A DNA stretch of 35,073 nt from JAGQNK01 sp964573155 (GTDB lineage Bacteria; Patescibacteriota; Saccharimonadia; Saccharimonadales; JAGQNK01). Of the stretch, positions 13,675 through 21,956 are shown one piece after another. Under the pieces are notes generated by a model. The model searched no databases and was not told where the DNA came from. It saw nothing but the letters and a program-made list of their open reading frames with translations. Position 1 is the stretch's first letter. Every line of letters starts with the position of its first letter. The stretch is from the NCBI GenBank assembly GCA_964573155.1, contig CAZNIN010000005.1:1-35073 (forward strand), in the 5' to 3' direction. The position numbers were made by a program, and so were the translations under genes.

Positions 13675-14580
13675 ATGAAAGACACCAACTCAAACAACCA
13701 AAATCAAACCAACACACATTTTCCAGTGTTGCTGGAGCAAGTTCTCGACTATCTTCAACCAAAAGAAGGGGATAGATATCTCGACTTAACGGCCGGATAC
13801 GGAGGGCATGCTAGCAAAGTACTGGAACGTACCTTACAACCAAGCACTTCTACCTTAGTAGATCGCGATCACAATGCAATTGCACAGCTGCAGGCAAAGT
13901 TCGCGGACAGTGGCGTCCAGATAATCCACCAGGATTTTTTGGGGGCAAGCCAAGAACTATTGAAGGCAGACAGGCAATTCGATTTGATTTTGGCCGATTT
14001 GGGTGTTTCGTCACCGCACCTTGACAATGCAAGCAGAGGTTTTAGTTTGAAGACTGAAGGGCCACTGGACATGCGCATGGATCAGACACAAAGCGTAACG
14101 GCTGAAACTATAGTTAACAGCTATAGTGAAGTGGAGTTACGTGACCTAATTCGTGAGTACGGCGAAGAGCCGCGGGCAGTAAAAATAGCCCGTTTGATAG
14201 TGAACAATCGTCCGATTGCGACAACCACGCAGCTTGCAAAAATAGTTGCCCAAGCTTGGCCGGGGCATAGTAAGGTACATCCGGCAACGCGAACGTTTCA
14301 AGCGCTTCGTATTGCAGTGAATAGTGAACTTGACCAAATCAAGCAAGCTATACCTCTGTGGGTAGATCTTCTTGCCCCGGGAGGGCGAATAGTGGTTATC
14401 AGTTTCCATAGTCTGGAAGACCGGATCGTTAAGCAAGGTTTTAACGAACTGGCTGGTAATCGCTACGACGCCGTCCTAACGTTGCTGACAAAGCAACCAG
14501 TTATGGCCGACACAGAAGAATTAGTTTTTAATCCGCGAGCCAGGAGCGCAAAGCTTCGGGCCGCAGCAAAACAAAAATAA
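13675..14580 (+). CDS. rsmH: 16S rRNA (cytosine(1402)-N4)-methyltransferase RsmH
   Basis: 301 residues, normal for the family. Residues THFPVLLEQVLDYLQP open the protein; YLDLTAGYGGHASKVL is the SAM-binding motif I, DLILADLGVSSPHLDNASRGFS carries motif IV and the substrate loop, and MRMDQTQS, HPATRTFQALRIAVNSEL and VVISFHSLEDRIVK are strictly family-specific. It methylates N4 of C1402 in the ribosomal P site. Second gene of the dcw order, but with its own promoter at 13616-13644. No Shine-Dalgarno sequence is apparent before ATG 13675. Confidence 0.96.
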   Translation: MKDTNSNNQNQTNTHFPVLLEQVLDYLQPKEGDRYLDLTAGYGGHASKVLERTLQPSTSTLVDRDHNAIAQLQAKFADSGVQIIHQDFLGASQELLKADRQFDLILADLGVSSPHLDNASRGFSLKTEGPLDMRMDQTQSVTAETIVNSYSEVELRDLIREYGEEPRAVKIARLIVNNRPIATTTQLAKIVAQAWPGHSKVHPATRTFQALRIAVNSELDQIKQAIPLWVDLLAPGGRIVVISFHSLEDRIVKQGFNELAGNRYDAVLTLLTKQPVMADTEELVFNPRARSAKLRAAAKQK

Positions 14581-14626
14581 GCTTTCATCCTGAAATACGG
14601 GTGGGCATCAAAAGAAAGGAAGAGGC

Positions 14627-14686
14627 ATGCCAATTCAGGTAAAAAACCTCTCCCGCGCGTACAAGGTTAAGGTTCGGGTTGTCTAA
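14627..14686 (+). CDS. Possible 19-residue small ORF with strong ribosome site
   Basis: ATG 14627 to TAA 14686 encodes MPIQVKNLSRAYKVKVRVV. AAAGGAAGAGG ends about 2 nt before the ATG, a strong if close Shine-Dalgarno sequence. It sits between rsmH and ftsL, so it could be a leader peptide or small protein. The first residues resemble the N-terminal strand of an ABC-transporter ATPase (x-V-x-N-L-S-x-x-Y), so a gene remnant is an alternative. Low certainty. Confidence 0.35.
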   Translation: MPIQVKNLSRAYKVKVRVV

Positions 14687-14709
14687 AGCAGCCTAACCGC
14701 TTGTACAAA

Positions 14710-14749
14710 TGGTATACTCCGGCGTTCCTGATATATCTGGGCGCCGGAG
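14710..14749 (+). promoter_or_regulatory. Extended -10 promoter and 5'-UTR hairpin before ftsL
   Basis: TG-G-TATACT (14710-14718) is an extended -10 giving +1 near 14725. CTCCGGCG (14717-14724) and its perfect inverted copy CGCCGGAG (14742-14749) flank a 17-nt loop with GATATATC. If transcription starts upstream of 14717 the mRNA carries an 8-bp GC-rich stem; otherwise the repeat is a possible operator. Confidence 0.45.
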
Positions 14750-14783
14750 ATCAAAGAAAACAAAATAAATACAAAAACAAAAT

Positions 14784-15131
14784 ATGACATACTCATCATC
14801 ATTAGCTGTCGGTCGGCAGCGCTATGCTGCACGCAGCCAAAACACCACAAGTTTTCGCGAGAAAGGTAAGGCAGTTGGCCCAGTCAGTAATACTATTATA
14901 TTAATTGTGCTGGCATGTTTGGTTGGCTTGCTATATCTCACTCAGGTGACAAAAACAAATGCCTATAGCTATCAAATAAATGACCTCAAAGATCGCCAGG
15001 CCGGTCTTCGCGAAGAGCACGATCAACTGGCCGTAGACTCAGCCCGTCTACAGGCACAGGAACGAATTAAAAATAGCGATGCAGCTAAGCGCCTTGTTAG
15101 TGTCGCACCATCTGGTGTAGTGCAGAATTAA
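14784..15131 (+). CDS. ftsL: FtsL/DivIC-like division protein
   Basis: 115 residues: a polar cytosolic tail of about 35, one membrane helix (VSNTIILIVLACLVGLLYLT, about 34-53), then an extracytoplasmic coiled coil with Leu/Ile heptads (INDLKDRQAGLREEHDQL, ARLQAQERI) and a short end. This bitopic plan, the size and the position between rsmH and ftsI identify FtsL; sequence alone is too divergent. FtsL bridges FtsQ/DivIB and the FtsW-FtsI synthase. A promoter with a hairpin leader lies at 14710-14749. No clear ribosome site precedes the ATG (AACAAAAT). Confidence 0.85.
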   Translation: MTYSSSLAVGRQRYAARSQNTTSFREKGKAVGPVSNTIILIVLACLVGLLYLTQVTKTNAYSYQINDLKDRQAGLREEHDQLAVDSARLQAQERIKNSDAAKRLVSVAPSGVVQN

Positions 15132-15154
15132 CGAGGTAAAAGGGAGGCACACTT

Positions 15155-16915
15155 ATTTCAGGCGACACTTTTCTAAGTCCTCTGCAGCGTATTCGCGTAT
15201 GGTACGCATTGCTTCTGTTTGTCTGTGCTATTTTCGTTATACGACTATTTTATTTACAGGTAATTCGGCACGATTATTATCAAAAAGCAGCTCTCAGCAG
15301 CCAACTCAAAGAATATGAGATTCCGGCCGAAAGAGGCGTTATAGTTGCACATAATGGTGATGCAACTATTCCTATTGTGTTGAATGAAAAGCTCTACACG
15401 CTATACGCGGATCCGGTTTATGTCAAAGATGCTCGTAAGGCAGCAGATGAAATTGCCAGGTCAATTGGCGGCAATGCTGCTGAATATCAACAAGTTCTTG
15501 AGACAAAAAGTACACGCTACGTTATTTTGGCTAAAAAGCTTTCAAAGGAGCAGAGTGAAAAAATAACAAAACTTGATCTCAAGGGTATTGGAACCCGGGA
15601 AGTGCCGTACCGAACCTATCCGCAAGGAAGCCTCGCTGCCCAGGTACTTGGTTTCGTGAATGATGAAGGTGAGGGTAAGTATGGGATAGAGCAAGCGCTT
15701 AACAATGAGCTAAAAGGCAAGCCAGGCCAACTCAAAGCAATCACCGATGCATCCGGCGTGCCATTGGCGGCCAATGAGGACAACGTAAATACTGAGCCAG
15801 AAGCCGGTAAGCGCGTTGTGCTTACTATCGATATCGGTATGCAGAAGCAGCTCGAAGATTTGCTCAAAGCTGGACTAGCCCGTGTTCGTTCGGAGTCTGG
15901 TGGTGCACTCATCTTGGATGCGAAGACCGGTGCAATTAAGGCAATGGCAAATTATCCAACCTTTAATCCTGCTGAATTTTATAAAGTTGAGGACGCTAGT
16001 AAATTCATGAATGCTTCGGTTAGTTCGCCGCTTGAAATCGGATCAATCATGAAACCGCTGACGGCAGCTGCCGCACTTGACATGGGCGTCGTGCACAAAG
16101 ATCAAACATACTATGACCCGAGTCAATACAAAATTGATGACGCAGTGGTGAGTAACATCGAAGAAGATGGCGGTGCTGGAACTCGAAGTGTCAGAGATAT
16201 TTTGCAGCTATCGCTAAATACCGGGGCTAGCTGGTTACTTATGCAGATGGGCGGTGGTGAGATCAACCAACAGGCTCGAGAGCGGTGGCATGACTATATG
16301 GTCAACCATTTTTTACTGGGTAAACCAACAGGAGTAGAGCAGGGGTACGAGGCGGCCGGTGTAATACCCGATCCGAACGACGGGTACGGTTTGAATATCC
16401 GATACGCAAATACCAGTTTTGGGCAGGGTATGTCAGCCACTTCGCTACAGATGGGTGCTGCGCTAGCAAGCGTCGTAAATGGCGGTACATACTACAAGCC
16501 GCACCTGGTCGAGAAGACAATTGACACCTCTGGCAAGGAGCACATACAGAACCCACAGGTCATGCGAGAGAATGTCGTCAAGCCTGAGGTTGGCAGAGCC
16601 ATTACGGAAATGATGGAGTACACCATCGAGAAGAACGCTGGACTTTATGGTTTTAGGCGCAGCCACGAAGCATACAGTATTGGCGGCAAGACGGGTACCG
16701 CCGAAGTTGCCAGGCCTGAGGGCGGATATTACACAGATATATTTAACGGTATGTTTATGGGCTTTGTGGGGGGAGATGAGCCGCAGTATGTCATTGTAGT
16801 CCGAGTCGATAAACCAAAAATTCCGGGCTATGCCGGTTCAGAGGCCGCAGCACCGTTGTTCGTTAATTTGTCTGAAATGTTGATAGATAATTTCGGTGTG
16901 ATACCTAAATCTTGA
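15155..16915 (+). CDS. ftsI: Penicillin-binding protein 2/FtsI (septal transpeptidase), probable ATT start
   Basis: 586 residues if started at ATT 15155. The first ordinary start in frame is TTG 15209, but that would begin inside the membrane helix. AGGGAGG (15141-15147) lies 7 nt before the ATT, and translation from there restores a cytosolic tail (SGDTFLSPLQRIRVWY) before the helix; no ATG, GTG or TTG occurs between the frame's stop at 15139 and 15209. Class B PBP motifs: dimerisation domain with YRTYPQGSLAAQVLGF, S297-I-M-K300, S353-L-N and K512-T-G. It cross-links septal peptidoglycan with FtsW. CTG 15182 is an alternative start. Confidence 0.93.
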   Translation: MSGDTFLSPLQRIRVWYALLLFVCAIFVIRLFYLQVIRHDYYQKAALSSQLKEYEIPAERGVIVAHNGDATIPIVLNEKLYTLYADPVYVKDARKAADEIARSIGGNAAEYQQVLETKSTRYVILAKKLSKEQSEKITKLDLKGIGTREVPYRTYPQGSLAAQVLGFVNDEGEGKYGIEQALNNELKGKPGQLKAITDASGVPLAANEDNVNTEPEAGKRVVLTIDIGMQKQLEDLLKAGLARVRSESGGALILDAKTGAIKAMANYPTFNPAEFYKVEDASKFMNASVSSPLEIGSIMKPLTAAAALDMGVVHKDQTYYDPSQYKIDDAVVSNIEEDGGAGTRSVRDILQLSLNTGASWLLMQMGGGEINQQARERWHDYMVNHFLLGKPTGVEQGYEAAGVIPDPNDGYGLNIRYANTSFGQGMSATSLQMGAALASVVNGGTYYKPHLVEKTIDTSGKEHIQNPQVMRENVVKPEVGRAITEMMEYTIEKNAGLYGFRRSHEAYSIGGKTGTAEVARPEGGYYTDIFNGMFMGFVGGDEPQYVIVVRVDKPKIPGYAGSEAAAPLFVNLSEMLIDNFGVIPKS

Positions 16916-16927
16916 TGAGAAATGAAG

Positions 16928-16933
16928 TATAAT
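16928..16933 (+). promoter_or_regulatory. TATAAT between ftsI and mraY
   Basis: A perfect TATAAT lies 14 nt before the mraY ATG, followed by GAGGA (16936-16940) as ribosome site. It may be an internal promoter; there is no TG extension and no clear -35. Confidence 0.4.
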
Positions 16934-16947
16934 ATGAGGAACGAATC

Positions 16948-17979
16948 ATGACAGATACCATTAACCTCGTCGTACAGACAAGCACGCTTATACAGATCTT
17001 GACTCTTGCGTTTCTGACTTTTGCTGTCAGTATGGCGTTGACGCCATTTTACACGACTATCGCCTACAAATATGAGTGGTGGAAAAAGCAACGTAGCGAT
17101 TCATGGTCTGGCGGTAAAGCCACTGTCTATGCCAAGTTGCACGCTGCCAAGCACAAGCGCAACATTCCTAATATGGCAGGTATTGTTTTCATCATTTCAG
17201 TTGGACTCGTGACATTACTTGCGAATCTTGATAGAGGGCAGACATGGTTGCCGCTTGCTGGTATGGCTGGTGCGGGGCTTATTGGTTTCGTGGATGACTG
17301 GATGAATATTAGGGGCAATAGTGCGATAGCTGGTATGCGTGCCAAAATTAAGTTCTTTTTGCATAGTATTGTGGCACTTGTCGGTGGTTGGTGGTTTTAT
17401 GAAAAGCTTGATGTTACGAGTCTAAACTTTGGTTTTGGAGAGATTGCACTCGGTGCGCTGATTATTTTTGTATTTTGGTTCGTGGTAATTGCAACCGCCA
17501 ACGCCGTAAATATTACTGACGGACTGGATGGTCTGGCTGGTGGATTGCTCGTGTCGTCATTTACGGTCTATACGATAATTGCCGCTTCGCAAGGTAAATA
17601 CGCATTGGCTGGCTTTTGTCTGTCGATAGTCGGCGCATTACTTAGCTACACGTGGTTCAATATTCACCCGGCGCGATTCTTTATGGGTGACGTCGGTTCA
17701 TTCGCACTAGGTACAGCACTTGGCATCATCGCGCTGCAGACTGACACGATTTATGTGCTGCCAGTTGTGGGAGCGGTTTATGTAGCGGAAACCGGTTCGG
17801 TCATTATTAATCGCTTATCACGCAAACTGCGTGGTGGTAAAAAGGTGTTTCTGTCCTCGCCTATTCATCACCATTTCGAAGCTATCGGTTGGCCGGAAAC
17901 AAAAGTTACCATGCGCTTTTGGATTCTTGGCCAAGTCGCTGGGTTCGTCGGGCTGATCCTTTATCTGCTCGGGAGCAAA
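16948..17979 (+). CDS. mraY: Phospho-N-acetylmuramoyl-pentapeptide-transferase MraY (ends at TGA 17980-17982)
   Basis: 344 residues plus TGA at 17980-17982; about ten membrane helices. MraY transfers phospho-MurNAc-pentapeptide from UDP to undecaprenyl phosphate, making lipid I. Motifs: GFVDDWMNIRGN (first Asp pair, Mg/nucleotide site), ANAVNITDGLDGLAGG (third cytoplasmic loop) and FFMGDVGSFALG, then a late HHHFE motif (SSPIHHHFEAIGWPE). The residues around 35-70 (KKQRSDSWSGGKATVYAKLHAAKHKRNIPNMAG) carry the polyprenyl-binding loop with an insertion relative to E. coli. The stop overlaps the ftsW ATG in ATGATGA, so they are translationally coupled. murE, murF and murD, usually flanking it, are absent. 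Confidence 0.95.
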
Positions 17980-19265
17980 TGATGAGTTATCGGGCAGCTA
18001 GACGGCCACTGCTCGCCAGCCGAGATAAGCGCGGCGAGGCTACTGTCCGAAAACATAAACCTGACTATATTTTAGTACTGATCAGTGTTGTGCTGTTGGT
18101 TGTCGGCCTCATAGTCGTATATGCAATTAGCCCTGGTCTGAGCGCGCAACGAAATGTGGGAGAAAATTATTTCGTTACAAAGCAGCTCATAGCTATCGGT
18201 CTAGGGCTGGTAGCTTTTTCTGTCGTGGCTTTTATTCCTTTCGTGAAGTGGCGATACTTTCAAAGGCCCTTGCTTATTGTCGCAATCATAGCCACGCTTA
18301 TTGCTCTTGTTACGCCAGTTAGTCCTGAGTATCCAGCGCATCGGTGGATACGTTTTGGGGGGTTATCGTTGCAATCTGTGGAATTGGTAAAACTGGCTAT
18401 CATTGTTGGACTGGCAGCTTTCTTGGAAGAGAGGGTGCGACGAGGTGAGATGAATGATGTTGGTAAATCGCTCAAACCAATCGCTATAGTCCTGGGTGTT
18501 ATCGGCATTGTTGTTGCCTTACTCCAGAAAGATTTTGGATCGACAGCTGTTATTGTCGCTATGATGGCCGCTATGGCTTTTGTCGCTGGCTTGCCGCTCA
18601 TGCGAGTTGCGCAGATTGGCGCTGCTGTAACTGTAGCGCTAGTGCTATTCATACTGCCATTTAGTTATCGTCGCGATCGAATCGCAACGTTTATGAACCC
18701 AGAGCGAGATTGCCAGAATGCAGGCTATCAGGCGTGTCAGGCCTTGATAGCGGTCGGTTCTGGCGGTTTGTTCGGTATAGGCCTGCAAAATAGTGGCCAA
18801 GCGTTCGGCTACTTACCAGAGGCTGCCAATGATTCTATATTTGCAATTGTTGCCGAGAAGTTTGGTTTTGTCGGTGCGACGCTTCTAGTGTGTTTGTTCG
18901 GAGTATTCTTTACACGTATCAAAAATATTCTTGAGCGAGCACCAGACGACTTTTCTCGGTTGATTGTAGTTGGTGTATTAGCTTGGCTGAGTACGCAAGC
19001 AATTATTAATATTGGTGCGATGATAGGTCTTTTGCCACTCAAAGGCATTACTTTACCACTAATCAGTTACGGCGGCACCAGTATTATCTTCGTTATGGCG
19101 GCCATCGGTCTGGTTTTCAATGTATCTCGTTATACTTCATATGCCGTCAATCAGGAAATTGGCGCATCAGGCAGACTAACCACAGAAAGGAAGTCACATG
19201 AAAGTAGTGCTGACTGGCGGCGGAACAGGCGGTCATATCACACCGCTTCTGGCCGTCGCGCATGA
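17979..19265 (+). CDS. ftsW: FtsW SEDS-family peptidoglycan polymerase
   Basis: 428 residues from ATG 17979 (ATG 17982 is also possible); a longer open frame from 17889 lies wholly within mraY and is rejected. About ten membrane helices. SEDS hallmarks: RWIRFGGLSLQSVELVKLAIIV (loop with conserved Arg/Gly and Glu), LLQKDFGSTAVIV (catalytic Asp region), EAANDSIFAIVAEKFGFVG, and GLLPLKGITLPLISYGGTS. FtsW polymerises lipid II and pairs with FtsI. The C-terminal 23 residues (KSHESSADWRRNRR...) are encoded in a 68-nt overlap with murG and are very basic, hence possibly a by-product of the overlap. Confidence 0.95.
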   Translation: MMSYRAARRPLLASRDKRGEATVRKHKPDYILVLISVVLLVVGLIVVYAISPGLSAQRNVGENYFVTKQLIAIGLGLVAFSVVAFIPFVKWRYFQRPLLIVAIIATLIALVTPVSPEYPAHRWIRFGGLSLQSVELVKLAIIVGLAAFLEERVRRGEMNDVGKSLKPIAIVLGVIGIVVALLQKDFGSTAVIVAMMAAMAFVAGLPLMRVAQIGAAVTVALVLFILPFSYRRDRIATFMNPERDCQNAGYQACQALIAVGSGGLFGIGLQNSGQAFGYLPEAANDSIFAIVAEKFGFVGATLLVCLFGVFFTRIKNILERAPDDFSRLIVVGVLAWLSTQAIINIGAMIGLLPLKGITLPLISYGGTSIIFVMAAIGLVFNVSRYTSYAVNQEIGASGRLTTERKSHESSADWRRNRRSYHTASGRRA

Positions 19266-20349
19266 ACTAAAACGTCTCAATCCGAAAGCATACGTTATAT
19301 ATATCGGCGAGCGAGGCGGTCAATTTGCATCGATGACAAATAATCATCCCGACATTGACGAGGTTCACACTGTTTTTGCTGGCAAGTTCCGTCGGTATCA
19401 CGGAGAGTCTTGGTTGCGCCGTCTTTTGGATATCAAGACAAACCTCCTTAACTTACGAGATTTCTTTTATTTTGTGGTGGGGGCGCTTCAGGGATTATTT
19501 CTCATGAGACGGCTTAGCCCTGACGTCGTACTCCTCAAGGGTGGTTTTGTAGGAGTACCAATTGGCGTGGCATGTGCGCTGTGGCGGTTGCCGTTTGTGA
19601 CGCATGACTCAGATGCTATACCAGGTCTTGCCAACAGGCTGGTGGCAAGATGGGCTCGATATCATGCTACGGCGATGCCTGCACGTTTTTACGCGTATCC
19701 GCCAGAGAACGTAAGGCAAGTTGGCGTTCTTGTTAGCGAGGATCATGCGGCTGTGGACCACAGGCAGCAGCTAGAATTCAAGAGACGTATAGGCGTGCCG
19801 GAACAGTATAAGCTTTTGCTTGTGACTGGCGGTAGCACTGGTGCTGCAAATATCAATATCGCAGTCAGATCAATAATAGAGAAAATACTCGATGTGCATG
19901 CTGATCTTTACGTTATTCATCAGACGGGCAGGGGGAAATCTGATATCTACGAGGGCTTCTCGCATGAACGATTGCGAGTAGAGGAGCTACTTTTTCCTCT
20001 GTATGAGTTTACGGCGGCGAGTGATTTAGTTATTAGCAGGGCAGGGGCGAACACGCTGGCAGAGTTGGGCGTACAGGGCAGAGCATGTATTCTAGTGCCG
20101 AACCCATTTTTGACTGGGGGGCATCAGCTGAAAAATGCAGAATATTTTGAAAAGAAGGGAACTGTAATAATTGTAAAAGATACTACAGTAAAAAAGAATC
20201 CTCTTGCGCTGCAAACTGTAATTGATGAGCTGCTGAACGATGATAAACGACGCAAGGAGCTCGGACAACGTCTCCAGGAAGCTACTATTTCAGACGCTAC
20301 TCATAAGCTAACGATGCTATTATTAGAGGTAGCCAAAGAGAATCAATAA
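19198..20349 (+). CDS. murG: UDP-GlcNAc:lipid I GlcNAc-transferase MurG
   Basis: 383 residues, GT-B fold. VVLTGGGTGGHITPLLAVAHELK is the N-terminal glycine-rich loop, HDSDAIPGLANRLVARWA the acceptor-side helix, LLLVTGGSTGAANINIAV the second loop, and VISRAGANTLAEL with PFLTGGHQLKNAEYF the UDP-GlcNAc site. It converts lipid I to lipid II on the inner membrane face. GAAAGGAAG lies about 6 nt before ATG 19198, inside the ftsW frame, so it has its own ribosome site despite the 68-nt overlap. Slightly longer than E. coli MurG (355). Confidence 0.96.
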   Translation: MKVVLTGGGTGGHITPLLAVAHELKRLNPKAYVIYIGERGGQFASMTNNHPDIDEVHTVFAGKFRRYHGESWLRRLLDIKTNLLNLRDFFYFVVGALQGLFLMRRLSPDVVLLKGGFVGVPIGVACALWRLPFVTHDSDAIPGLANRLVARWARYHATAMPARFYAYPPENVRQVGVLVSEDHAAVDHRQQLEFKRRIGVPEQYKLLLVTGGSTGAANINIAVRSIIEKILDVHADLYVIHQTGRGKSDIYEGFSHERLRVEELLFPLYEFTAASDLVISRAGANTLAELGVQGRACILVPNPFLTGGHQLKNAEYFEKKGTVIIVKDTTVKKNPLALQTVIDELLNDDKRRKELGQRLQEATISDATHKLTMLLLEVAKENQ

Positions 20350-20365
20350 TAACCATTGCCAACTT

Positions 20366-21292
20366 ATGCGTCGAAAAAAACAAACACCAGAGCAAAATGT
20401 TCGTCAAGTACGTCCGCAGCAATCTGCGAATGTTTTTTCCTATTACGCCAACAGGGTGCCGTCTGGTGATGAGCAGCGCGTCCGACGCGGACCGGAGCCA
20501 TCGACTGTTTCAAGAAGTTACAGGCTTAAGATTGCCCCTCCACAGTCATGGTTGTCGTTCATACCTACTTTTATCACCAGCATTGCTATAGTGGTATGTC
20601 TTTTTTATGTCTCGAGTTTAAGTAGCAATGCAAAACTGCAAATAATTGGGGATGCTAAAATCGGGCTGGCACATGAAGTTGCTGAGTATGAGTCGGGTAT
20701 ACGCAAAATTTTGGACAACTCTATTGAGAATAAAAGCAAACTGCTTATCAATACCGATAAAATAGCCAATCAAATTTCAGACTCATTTCCAGAGCTTGGG
20801 GATGTATCGGTTATACTGCCGCTTGTTGGGAGACGTCCGGTTGTTCAGGTACAGCCGGCAGCGCCGAGCATAGTGTTAACCACCGTGGAGGGTGGCTTTG
20901 TGCTTGATAGTAACGGACGTGCTATGACAAAAGCAGCGGATCTAGAGAGCTCTGTGCGTGATACGCTGCCAGTTGTAAACGACGAAAGTGGTCTGTCGTT
21001 GGAGCTCGGCCGCTATGCTATGTCTAAAGAGTCAGTCACATTTGTACAAGGTGTGGCCGAGCAGCTAAAACGAAAAAATATACAGGTACAAACAATGACA
21101 TTACCGGCAATAGCTAACGAGCTGCATGTGCGTATAACCGGTGCCCCGTATTTTATAAAATTCAATCTACGTGGTGAGGGAAGAGTACAGGCTGGAACCT
21201 ACATAGCTATACATAAAAAGTTGGCACAAGATAACATCGTGCCACGCCAGTATATTGATGTTCGAGTCCCAGGCAAGGCTTATTATAAGTAA
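20366..21292 (+). CDS. ftsQ: FtsQ/DivIB-like division protein
   Basis: 308 residues: a basic cytosolic tail of about 65 (RRKKQ..., RRGPEPS), one membrane helix (FIPTFITSIAIVVCLFYVSSL, about 65-87), then an extracytoplasmic region. The POTRA-like start (LQIIGDAKIG...) and the following FPELGDVSVILPLVGRRPVVQV (the beta strands that in FtsQ read 'P.V..A.V....P....V.V.E') support the call, followed by a beta-domain with GFVLDSNGRA. Topology, size and position after murG identify it; sequence similarity is weak. It ends the cluster; no ftsA or ftsZ follows. 16 nt after murG. Confidence 0.8.
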   Translation: MRRKKQTPEQNVRQVRPQQSANVFSYYANRVPSGDEQRVRRGPEPSTVSRSYRLKIAPPQSWLSFIPTFITSIAIVVCLFYVSSLSSNAKLQIIGDAKIGLAHEVAEYESGIRKILDNSIENKSKLLINTDKIANQISDSFPELGDVSVILPLVGRRPVVQVQPAAPSIVLTTVEGGFVLDSNGRAMTKAADLESSVRDTLPVVNDESGLSLELGRYAMSKESVTFVQGVAEQLKRKNIQVQTMTLPAIANELHVRITGAPYFIKFNLRGEGRVQAGTYIAIHKKLAQDNIVPRQYIDVRVPGKAYYK

Positions 21293-21956
21293 AAGTCCCC
21301 TCGACCGCTCTACCCTGAATGTTCGTAAATTGTTCATATTTGATAATACAGTATATTTCTAAAAAAACATATAAAACATTTCAAATTGAAAAAAGTCAAA
21401 TATTCCTAAAAATAGGGGATAAACAGGGGAATACTATATAAAACAAACAAAACAACAAAAAAGCAAATATTTTCACACAAATGCTGTGGATAAGTCAAAT
21501 ACGGGTTATGCACATTCTGTGTAATGGCAGGTATTATCAACTGTCTATTGTATTGTCGGATACCATGAGGGTGCTATCTCTGTCGATCGGAAGTATGCTG
21601 ACAGTACATTGAACGAGCAGATAGTATGTGCACGCATACTGACCATAATCCCCTGCAGTATGGACGTAATCTCAATCATGGACAATCTGTAATGAAGAGT
21701 CGTAAAATATACATTGTGCGACGTCGTGTGTATGTCCGATGTCGGGTTGGCAATCACGCACTTTGCCCGTCTACTTGTTTGTAATTTCTGTGATCTTTTT
21801 CATTTTTTGCTTTGCTCTTCTCGACTAATCCTTGTTATGTATTCCTCAGCCGTTAAGTCTTAGTTGGTGTCATACTTTCGATCGGCTGAGCTGTTCGCAA
21901 TTTGTATTGTCTTAGCGACGATTATTGGCCAGTCATGGTACGTGTTCGTAAAACGT
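21293..21956 (+). other. AT-rich noncoding stretch with DnaA-box-like sites
   Basis: About 660 nt without a convincing gene. 21340-21480 is very A/T-rich with A-runs. TGTGGATAA (21485-21493) and TTATGCACA (21506-21514, fits TTATNCACA) face each other 12 nt apart, and AGGGGATAAACAGGGG lies near 21413. AGTATGTG/CGCATACT makes a hairpin near 21625. Genes converge on this region, which argues against a simple bidirectional origin. The half near 21790-21950 may hold gene debris (see findings). Confidence 0.4.

Noticed and set aside
17889..17978. Upstream extension of ftsW inside mraY
   Set aside because: Non-conserved residues; ATG 17979 overlaps the mraY stop as in typical coupling.
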